From the NCBI GenBank assembly GCA_022711195.1, contig JAKLFN010000090.1, forward strand, positions 1 to 8,435: a stretch of DNA of 8,435 bases, in the 5' to 3' direction. Below, in pieces: positions 1 to 5,079 of the stretch (within the stretch, counting starts at the first letter, position 1; each line of letters begins with the position of its first letter). This DNA comes from Bacteroidota bacterium (GTDB lineage Bacteria; Bacteroidota; Bacteroidia; Bacteroidales; VadinHA17). The position numbers and the translations under genes were made by a program. The notes beneath the pieces were generated by a model. It was not told where the DNA came from and made no database searches. It worked only from the letters and a program-made list of their open reading frames with translations.

Positions 1-43
1 GCACCGATCGCAGATCACAAAGCATGATTTATCTTACACTGAA

Positions 44-99
44 CCCTGTGCCCTGTGCCCTGTGCCCTGAGCCCTGTGCCCTGTGCCCTGTGCCCTGCG
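44..99 (+). repeat. Heptamer array, eight units of CCCTGTG type
   Basis: Eight consecutive 7-bp units. Six read CCCTGTG, the fourth (65-71) reads CCCTGAG and the last (93-99) reads CCCTGCG. The array lies downstream of the truncated ATPase gene. On the minus strand every unit carries a GGG tract separated from the next by 4 bases, which fits the G-quadruplex pattern. A second array of the same family and exactly the same length lies at 5024-5079 in opposite orientation. The remaining bases of 1-151 show no gene I can support. One plus-strand frame stays open from the window edge to the TGA at 68-70, so a plus-strand gene from the left could end in this array, but there is too little of it to judge. 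Confidence 0.95.
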
Positions 100-151
100 C
101 ATTCTACTTCGATTTCCGGTAGATATACCAGTAAGCCAGCGATATTAATGG

Positions 152-1171
152 TCAGACTAAAAAATCAGTGAAGTTCTTTTTCGTTATTATTTCAACCTTA
201 CTGTTCGGATAAGCAAGAATAAAAGATTTTGGAATTCTGGTCTTTGACCTGTCAGACCATTTGAATTCATAACCATGGATAATGCCACCACTCTCTTCAA
301 TATAATCAATCTCCTGCTGTCCGGCAGTACGCCAAAAATAACATCCGGAACTGACTTTAGAATAATGAAGAGATTTCAATCTTTCTGTTACCAGAAAATT
401 CTCCCATAAAGCCCCGGTATCATTTCTAAGTGATAAAGAATTGAAATTTCTTATCAGACTGTTCCGTATTCCATTATCCCAGAAATATATTTTCCGGCTC
501 TTTTTCAGTTCATTACGCAGATTCCTGCTGAATGAATGTATGGAATAAACCACATAAACCTTCTGTAGCAGATCGACATATCTTTCAACGGTCTGATTAT
601 CTGCTCTTGTCATTTTAACTATCTCATTGAAAGATACTTCGGAACCTGTCTGAAAAGCTAATAGCTGTAATATCTTCTCAACAAGAGCAGGCTTCCTGAC
701 CTGTTCGAGAGTAAGGATGTCTTTAAATAAATAACTGTTAATGAGGTTATTCAACAATTCAGGTTCTCTGCCCGGACTATTCACTATCTCGGGATAATAC
801 CCATAGATCATCCTGTGTTCCAGTAACCTTTTTTCTTCAATCGGTGATATATGCTGACACAATTCCTTATAAGCCAAAGGGTACAGGGAATATTCCCACT
901 TTCTCCCGGTAAGCGGTTCATTTATACCTCCTGCCAGTTCGAGCGCTGATGATCCGGTTGCAATAACCTGTACTTTGGGGATATTTTCTACAGCCAGTTT
1001 TAACATGATCCCTATATTCGTGATCCTCTGTGCTTCATCTATAGCAATAAGCCGTGCATTGCCAAATAAGTGCTTCCTTATCTCACTCACAATGAAAGTC
1101 CCGAAAATGTTGCCATAAAGAGGATGCAGTTGTAATTGCTCTTCCTTCCTGCAAAATTCAGTAAGCTTCAC
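152..1171 (-). CDS. N-terminally truncated ATPase of the AAA/DUF4143 type, lacking its Walker A loop
   Basis: This is most of a bacterial ATPase of the AAA_14/DUF4143 family, whose cellular role is generally unknown. Visible parts are a Walker B segment LIAIDEA at residues 41-47, the sensor-like ATGSSALELA at 71-80, TGRKWEYSLYPL at 88-99, YGYYPEI at 123-129, the DUF4143 core KIYFWDNGIRNSLI around 227-240 and GALWENFL at 253-260. A nuclease-like pattern EIDY...YEFKW lies at 287-305. Members normally start some 60-70 residues further upstream with a GxxxxGKT/S loop. Here that part is absent: the frame opens with GTG directly after the TGA of the upstream methyltransferase-like gene, with no spacer and in the same frame. 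No P-loop appears in the other two minus-strand frames, so deletion is more likely than a frameshift. The C-terminal part is uninterrupted, which suggests a recent loss. ATP hydrolysis is unlikely. It may be a pseudogene transcribed as the tail of the operon. Confidence 0.8.
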   Translation of the reverse strand: MKLTEFCRKEEQLQLHPLYGNIFGTFIVSEIRKHLFGNARLIAIDEAQRITNIGIMLKLAVENIPKVQVIATGSSALELAGGINEPLTGRKWEYSLYPLAYKELCQHISPIEEKRLLEHRMIYGYYPEIVNSPGREPELLNNLINSYLFKDILTLEQVRKPALVEKILQLLAFQTGSEVSFNEIVKMTRADNQTVERYVDLLQKVYVVYSIHSFSRNLRNELKKSRKIYFWDNGIRNSLIRNFNSLSLRNDTGALWENFLVTERLKSLHYSKVSSGCYFWRTAGQQEIDYIEESGGIIHGYEFKWSDRSKTRIPKSFILAYPNSKVEIITKKNFTDFLV

Positions 1172-1738
1172 TCAATAGATAAAAGGTATGATCCGCCTGG
1201 TGTTGAGTTTGTAATTCCGGTAAGCATCTCCAAAAAACTCTTCCAGCAATTTCTCCTCGATATGGATTCTGTAAAAAACAGCCAGACAAAGAGGAATACA
1301 AACAATAATAAAAGATATCAGTGTATTCATCGCAAGCGCTTCCCCGGTCATAATCAGAAACAAGCCAAAGTACCCGGGATGCCTTACTATACGGTATAAT
1401 CCATCTGTCTTAAGTACATGATTGACGCTTACAGCAACATCCACGGTAAAAGCTTTCCGAAGCTGCAAAACAGCATACCAACGGAAGGCAAATCCTGCAA
1501 GTATCAAAACAATACCCGCGGAAGCAACAATGTAATTCATAAAATGCCAGTCATTGAACTTTGCAAGTTTGAACCCTACGGTAAGGCTGACCGATATGAT
1601 TATCCAGAATATAATTAATGAACCTTTATCCTTCCTTCTGAGGACTGATTTTCTGGCTGAGTGTTTAGTCAATGCGAGTATCAACTCTGAAAGCATAAAC
1701 AAGAAAGAAAGACCGATGGAAATTTTAAGAAGTAACAT
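1172..1738 (-). CDS. Isoprenylcysteine carboxyl methyltransferase-family membrane protein
   Basis: A 188-residue integral membrane protein of the ICMT/PEMT-like fold, which uses S-adenosylmethionine at the membrane face. Hydrophobic helices lie at about residues 2-22, 41-57, 68-90 and 124-156. The family signature is clear: LKTDGLYRIVRHPGYFG at 109-125 contains the RHPxYxG cofactor motif, and the C-terminal part has EEKLLEEFFGDAYRNY (161-176) followed by T180, R181 and P185. Length is normal and both ends look complete. The ATG start is 17 bp after the stop of the small anchored protein, and its own stop touches the truncated ATPase frame. Bacterial members seldom have known substrates and do not necessarily act on prenyl-cysteine, so the substrate here is open. 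Its position in a redox-type operon is suggestive only. Confidence 0.85.
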   Translation of the reverse strand: MLLLKISIGLSFLFMLSELILALTKHSARKSVLRRKDKGSLIIFWIIISVSLTVGFKLAKFNDWHFMNYIVASAGIVLILAGFAFRWYAVLQLRKAFTVDVAVSVNHVLKTDGLYRIVRHPGYFGLFLIMTGEALAMNTLISFIIVCIPLCLAVFYRIHIEEKLLEEFFGDAYRNYKLNTRRIIPFIY

Positions 1739-1755
1739 TTGTTTTCGCGATTTGG

Positions 1756-2202
1756 TTATTTATTAATTCTTACTCTGACTGACCATCCATAAGATGTTGG
1801 CGCGGAAAGGCCGATATCCTTTACCACCGGATTAAAAGCTATCAGGCTTGCATCATTAAGATCCCTGTTGATCACGATAATGAAATCGGGTATTTGGTCG
1901 AAGTTGAAATCGACAGTGTCATTTATGTTTTCAGACACCTCTCCCCTCCAGTCGACCTGCACAAAACCCTTTCTTCTTTCTCCCAGGAATCCTTCAAAAA
2001 CGGGCTTCCTGATCACAAGGGTACAGTTATCCATGACGACCTCCCCGGCTACCTCTCCGCCGCTGGTATTCGGATTTAATTTCATGAACGGAAGCTTCGA
2101 GAAGCCGGTCGCAAAGCTCCCCAGACCGAAGTAGAAAACTATCATAAAAACGAGACAGACCAGGGCCCAGGTCATTCCTGCAGTCATTTTTATCTTGTCC
2201 AT
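1756..2202 (-). CDS. Small membrane-anchored protein of unknown function
   Basis: A 148-residue protein that I do not recognise. A single hydrophobic helix at about residues 8-32 follows a short positively charged N-terminus (MDKIKMT), so the rest, about 115 residues, probably lies outside the cytoplasm as an anchored domain. That part is beta-rich in appearance, with alternating hydrophobic residues, a single cysteine (in MDNCTLVIRK) and the C-terminal GWSVRVRINK. There is no CxxC, no heme-binding CxxCH and no lipobox. The gene begins 7 bp after the stop of the ferredoxin gene and ends 17 bp before the methyltransferase-like gene, so it belongs to the same transcript. It may be a partner of the NapH-like protein, but that rests on position alone. 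The ATG start has no Shine-Dalgarno sequence. Confidence 0.75.
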   Translation of the reverse strand: MDKIKMTAGMTWALVCLVFMIVFYFGLGSFATGFSKLPFMKLNPNTSGGEVAGEVVMDNCTLVIRKPVFEGFLGERRKGFVQVDWRGEVSENINDTVDFNFDQIPDFIIVINRDLNDASLIAFNPVVKDIGLSAPTSYGWSVRVRINK

Positions 2203-2209
2203 ATTATCA

Positions 2210-3361
2210 TTAAATAAACAGGTTTACAAAACTTTTAACTACCGTAATTATTGATCCGGAAGCAAAAATTGCCATAAAAAGAAATGAGACAAAAAGGAAG
2301 ATATTTCTCGAAAATTTAACCATCCGGCTGGCAGGCACACCCGCAATTCCATAATGTATTGCCTGCTTCGGACAGGCATCGATGCACTTTCCGCATTTTG
2401 TACAAAAAATTGATACATTGCCTTTTTTCACATCATCCTTTGTAAGTGCGAACACAGGACAGACCTGAACACATTTTAAGCAGTCGTTGCACAATTGCCT
2501 GTCAATTTTCACAGTAAAGGGACTCACTTTATTTGAAAGGGTGTTTATTGCACCCAGGGGGCAGAGAAAGCTGCACTGGATACGCTTCCGGGTAAGTATG
2601 GGAAGGACAACAACAAGTCCGCCGAACAAAGAGATAAATATCCCTGCCTTTGCAGCTGATTCAATACCGGTGACTTCCTCGAATTCAGTTACTGCCTTGA
2701 AAGGACATATCCAGTCGCAGTAAGTTGGTGTCAGCGCCAGTGCTGATGTCAGGGCAACCATCAGGAGGACAGCAAAGGGCATCCATTTCCATGAATCACC
2801 TATTTTCCTGATGACAGGCCTCTTACGGAATCTTGAGAAACCATCATCCCAGCCACCGTAGAAACAACCCCAGCTGCAGAATCCTCTGCCCAGGATCACC
2901 GAGGCGCCGAGCCACAGAACGACCATGGCCGAGATGCTGGCAAAGCCTCCCAGGATGCTTCCCGGGTAGATTATGGACTGGGTGAATGCAGCGGGAAGGA
3001 TCAGCATGGGAATGACCAGGTGGCAGAAAGGCATGTTACATTCAAGAATGTCGCCCTGTGAATATGTCATAGTCTGCCTTATATCGACCATGTTCTTTAT
3101 AAGGGTGAACGACAGGGTAAGCGCGAAAACAATAAAAAGAACTGCACGGAGCTTATCAGTCTTTCCTGTATAATGCATCAGGAAGTAAAGTATGTTAAGC
3201 CCAACGAAAGTTATTAAAAGTGCAATGGTTCCATGACGGTCAGAAAAGTCTGGTCTTCCTCCTGTCATAAGGACAAAAGTGAGCAGGAACATGGGAAGAG
3301 TGTAGAGCAGTGACTTTCCGAACGATTTTCGCATCGACTGGTTGTTAATATTCTCATCCAT
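2210..3361 (-). CDS. NapH-like polytopic membrane protein with two 4Fe-4S ferredoxin motifs
   Basis: A 383-residue membrane iron-sulfur protein of the NapH/MauN/CcoG-like group, expected to pass electrons between a quinol or cytoplasmic donor and a membrane or periplasmic partner. Hydrophobic helices lie near residues 17-34, 45-62, 73-88, 115-133, 138-156, 192-210, 240-256 and 350-375. Membrane-proximal cysteine pairs are C162/C166 (CSWGC), C215/C219 (CDWICP) and C263/C267 (CSFLCP), with another pair at C108/C113. Two classical CxxCxxCxxxCP motifs follow, at 291-302 and 320-331, so two 4Fe-4S clusters are expected. It overlaps the preceding CcdA/SafE-like gene by 8 bp and has a perfect AGGAGG 8 nt before its ATG. 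There is no nap, nos or cco structural gene here, so those specific names should not be transferred. The sequence supports electron transfer but does not name the acceptor. Confidence 0.9.
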   Translation of the reverse strand: MDENINNQSMRKSFGKSLLYTLPMFLLTFVLMTGGRPDFSDRHGTIALLITFVGLNILYFLMHYTGKTDKLRAVLFIVFALTLSFTLIKNMVDIRQTMTYSQGDILECNMPFCHLVIPMLILPAAFTQSIIYPGSILGGFASISAMVVLWLGASVILGRGFCSWGCFYGGWDDGFSRFRKRPVIRKIGDSWKWMPFAVLLMVALTSALALTPTYCDWICPFKAVTEFEEVTGIESAAKAGIFISLFGGLVVVLPILTRKRIQCSFLCPLGAINTLSNKVSPFTVKIDRQLCNDCLKCVQVCPVFALTKDDVKKGNVSIFCTKCGKCIDACPKQAIHYGIAGVPASRMVKFSRNIFLFVSFLFMAIFASGSIITVVKSFVNLFI

Positions 3362-3977
3362 AAATAAATCCTCCTGTTAAGCTTGTTATTCCTTTGATCA
3401 TAAATATTATACCGGCAAGTCCTGTTGCCATGACCCCGATCGTCTCAAACACCTTCTTTTTCCTGATCTTTCCCGCAAGTGGCAAGGGGATGAAGTAGAG
3501 TGCAGTGCCGGCAAAGAAACCAAGGAAAGCGAGGTAACTCTGAACAATTGTTCCTTCGGCAGAGCTTTTGGTCAGGATCAGCAAAAGTGCAGGGCAGAAG
3601 CCCAGGCTGTTGACAATACCCAGAAGAACGGGGACCAGCTTCCTGTTATTCACTGTTTCAACAATCCTGGCAGGGCAACCGGGTTTACGGCTGCGTCTGA
3701 TGGCATACCATATAAGCATCCCTGAGAATATTATATATAGTATCCCTGAGATATAGTTCCGGAAGACAGGAGAAGTGAAGATTGCCTTTCCAAAGTAAAA
3801 CGAAAGTGTTGCCAGCAGGAAATAGACGAGAAAGCGGGTGAGAAGGAAAAGCGACAGATCGGTAATGATTCTCCTTGTGCCAGCCGACCGGGCCATCAGG
3901 TACGGAAAGATTACCATCCCGCAGGTGAGAAGACATGAGGATCCGGAACTTAAACCAAGTATGAATGACTCGGGCAT
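3354..3977 (-). CDS. Six-helix CcdA/SafE-like membrane protein with paired cysteines
   Basis: From ATG 3977 this is a 207-residue polytopic protein resembling the TauE/SafE and CcdA/DsbD-beta group. Helices lie at about 5-27, 41-63, 74-93, 114-135, 147-165 and 179-197. The first helix has GLSSGSSCLLTCGMVIFPY with C15 and C19 before a proline, and the fourth has NSLGFCPALLL with C128 followed by proline. Cysteines in helices 1 and 4 are the hallmark of CcdA/DsbD-type thiol carriers, which move reducing equivalents across the membrane. A SafE-like small-ion exporter is the alternative. A longer frame opens at a TTG (4028). I prefer the ATG at 3977 because a promoter -7 box (3993-4000) lies 15 nt before it and would leave the TTG untranscribed, and because the extension adds only polar residues. 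It is the first gene of the run and overlaps the ferredoxin gene by 8 bp. Confidence 0.8.
   Translation of the reverse strand: MPESFILGLSSGSSCLLTCGMVIFPYLMARSAGTRRIITDLSLFLLTRFLVYFLLATLSFYFGKAIFTSPVFRNYISGILYIIFSGMLIWYAIRRSRKPGCPARIVETVNNRKLVPVLLGIVNSLGFCPALLLILTKSSAEGTIVQSYLAFLGFFAGTALYFIPLPLAGKIRKKKVFETIGVMATGLAGIIFMIKGITSLTGGFIYG
3370..3375 (-). promoter_or_regulatory. Perfect Shine-Dalgarno site of the NapH-like gene
   Basis: The minus strand reads AGGAGG, 8 nt before the ATG at 3361-3359 and inside the end of the upstream CcdA/SafE-like frame. This decides the start and suggests translational coupling of the two overlapping genes. It stands out because the other genes in this window, as is usual in Bacteroidota, have no convincing Shine-Dalgarno sequence. 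Confidence 0.8.
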
Positions 3978-3992
3978 TTCAGCTTTTTTCTC

Positions 3993-4024
3993 CAAATTTA
4001 TTCCTGCACATTTCCATGGGCAAG
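3993..4024 (-). promoter_or_regulatory. Predicted Bacteroidota-type promoter of the redox operon
   Basis: On the minus strand CTTG (4024-4021) is followed by a 20-bp spacer and TAAATTTG (4000-3993). This matches the Bacteroidota consensus of -33 TTTG, 19-21 bp, and -7 TAnnTTTG, with one mismatch. The -7 box ends 15 nt before the ATG at 3977, giving a very short leader. The match is by consensus only, with no transcript data. Confidence 0.5.
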
Positions 4025-4030
4025 ACAAAA

Positions 4031-4103
4031 GTGGCCAACTGAAAACAAATGTGGCTGCCTGATATGTGTTTGTGGCGATCTGCTAAAAAGTGTGGCGAAT
4101 GGT
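4031..4103. repeat. Four phased GTGGC direct repeats upstream of the redox operon
   Basis: GTGGC begins at 4031, 4051, 4072 and 4092 on the plus strand, a spacing of 20, 21 and 20 bp or about two helical turns. The first three copies extend to GTGGCnnnCTG and the fourth diverges (GTGGCGAATGG). Read in the direction of the operon they are CAGnnnGCCAC, and the last copy ends a few bases before the -33 element. The array sits between the LytTR gene stop (4134) and the promoter. Two readings are possible: tandem operator sites for a LytTR-type activator, whose known sites are direct repeats with about this period, or a relic of the multiply repeated end of an IS21-like insertion sequence. No transposase gene is present in the window. 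Confidence 0.75.
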
Positions 4104-4133
4104 TATTTGCGAAGAGAGGATGGTAAATGGAGT

Positions 4134-4946
4134 TCAGGTCAGTAACCCGGCTTTGGCCCTTGAAACAGGAATAATATCATCGGTATGCTTCAGCCTGACC
4201 TTCATATTCTGACTGTTGCCTGTGATCTTTTCAACATAGTCGAGGTTAATTATATAGCATTTATGGCATCTTAAAAACCGCGTGTTCCTGCTTAGCTCCT
4301 CCTCTGCCGACATTAATGTTCCCCTGATTGTAGTTTTGACCGGAGAACCCTCTTTTATTGTAACAATTGTTACATAATTATCGTTGGAACAAATGTACAG
4401 TATCTCCCTGGGATTTACTTTCACTTCGTTCTTTTCGTTGCCGGCGGTAAGGATGACCTCTTCGTCCCAGAAGATTTTTTCTTCAGGAATATCAGCTTCT
4501 TTCAGTGCGTTCCTGTACTGCACATTGTAATTGATAATATAGCTGATTGTTACCGGAATGACTCCAACAAGTATTGCAATCCACATTGAAGTGAACAGGT
4601 ATTTTATAGAAAAAAGTCCGCCGAAAATCAGGAAAATATAGAAATAATTGGCAACACCTATGCTTGATGCAATGATAAGATCCCATACCATGTGATTTCC
4701 GAGCGTCCACTTTTTATTCACAAAAAAAGGCTCCAGTAAAAATTTAAAAACAATAAGCATCACTGTGGTCACAGCTCCAAAACCCAATGTCATAAAGAGT
4801 TGTTGCAAAGGTTTCAGGCCAGTCAATCCGAAGGGTTTAAAAATGAACAGGAAGAGGAAGATAAACAGGCCGAAACCGGCAATCATATATATCCTGCTTT
4901 TTGCTGTTCCTGTTTCGCGGTATGGCTGTCTGAAGAAGTTGAGCAT
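4134..4946 (-). CDS. Membrane-anchored LytTR-family DNA-binding regulator
   Basis: A 270-residue protein with four predicted membrane helices (about 18-36, 48-70, 87-110 and 118-140), a short linker, and a C-terminal LytTR DNA-binding domain from about residue 165 to the end. LytTR marks are ILYICSNDNYVTI (182-194), FLRCHKCYIINLDYVEKI (224-241) and IPVSR (259-263). There is no response-regulator receiver domain, and no histidine kinase gene is adjacent, so it cannot be a standard two-component regulator. Such membrane LytTR proteins are frequent in Bacteroidota, and the helices presumably sense something at the membrane. It has its own promoter and lies just upstream of a redox-type operon on the same strand, which makes that operon a natural candidate target. 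The phased repeats in the 156-bp gap would suit such a protein. Ligand and target are not known from sequence. Confidence 0.9.
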   Translation of the reverse strand: MLNFFRQPYRETGTAKSRIYMIAGFGLFIFLFLFIFKPFGLTGLKPLQQLFMTLGFGAVTTVMLIVFKFLLEPFFVNKKWTLGNHMVWDLIIASSIGVANYFYIFLIFGGLFSIKYLFTSMWIAILVGVIPVTISYIINYNVQYRNALKEADIPEEKIFWDEEVILTAGNEKNEVKVNPREILYICSNDNYVTIVTIKEGSPVKTTIRGTLMSAEEELSRNTRFLRCHKCYIINLDYVEKITGNSQNMKVRLKHTDDIIPVSRAKAGLLT

Positions 4947-4963
4947 ATCATTGTGTGCTGTAA

Positions 4964-4971
4964 CAAAGCTA
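4964..4971 (-). promoter_or_regulatory. Predicted -7 promoter element of the LytTR gene
   Basis: The minus strand reads TAGCTTTG, an exact match to TAnnTTTG, ending 17 nt before the ATG at 4946. The -33 side is weaker: a TTTA lies 22 bp upstream instead of TTTG at 19-21 bp. The short leader agrees with the layout of the neighbouring operon promoter. Confidence 0.45.
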
Positions 4972-5023
4972 TAAAAAAATTATTTTTCGGGCTTAAAGAA
5001 TTTTACGTCGTGCAGGTCTTTTT

Positions 5024-5079
5024 GCTCAGGGCTCAGGGCTCAGGGCTCAGGGCTCAGGGCTCTGTGCTCTGTGCTCTGT
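5024..5079 (-). repeat. Heptamer array, eight units, inverted relative to the first array
   Basis: On the plus strand five copies of GCTCAGG (5024-5058) are followed by three of GCTCTGT (5059-5079), again eight units and 56 bp. On the minus strand the five perfect units read GCCCTGA, the same family as the array at 44-99 but in opposite orientation. The array overlaps the end of the FAD-dehydrogenase gene and supplies its stop codon. Five GGG tracts spaced by 4 bases lie on the plus strand. Because 7 is not a multiple of 3, the GCCCTGA run contains a TGA in every frame within 21 nt. Confidence 0.95.

Noticed and set aside
44..99. CRISPR array or tRNA-like repeat
   Set aside because: The units are 7 bp with no unique spacers; it is a simple tandem heptamer repeat.
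1080..1171. Frameshift hiding the Walker A region of the ATPase
   Set aside because: The other two minus-strand frames near the start show no P-loop, and the upstream DNA codes for a complete methyltransferase C-terminus, so there is no room for the missing part.
1136..1399. Plus-strand frame opposite the methyltransferase-like gene
   Set aside because: The minus-strand frame carries the clear RHPxYxG signature; this one is its shadow.
3978..4028. TTG-initiated 17-residue extension of the CcdA/SafE-like protein containing CPWKC
   Set aside because: The predicted -7 box lies inside this stretch, so it would not be transcribed from that promoter; the extension adds no membrane segment. It could be revived if transcription starts further upstream.
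4029..4133. Complete insertion sequence in the gap before the redox operon
   Set aside because: There is no transposase frame or second end in the gap; at most a solo IS end could remain, which is kept as an alternative for the repeats.
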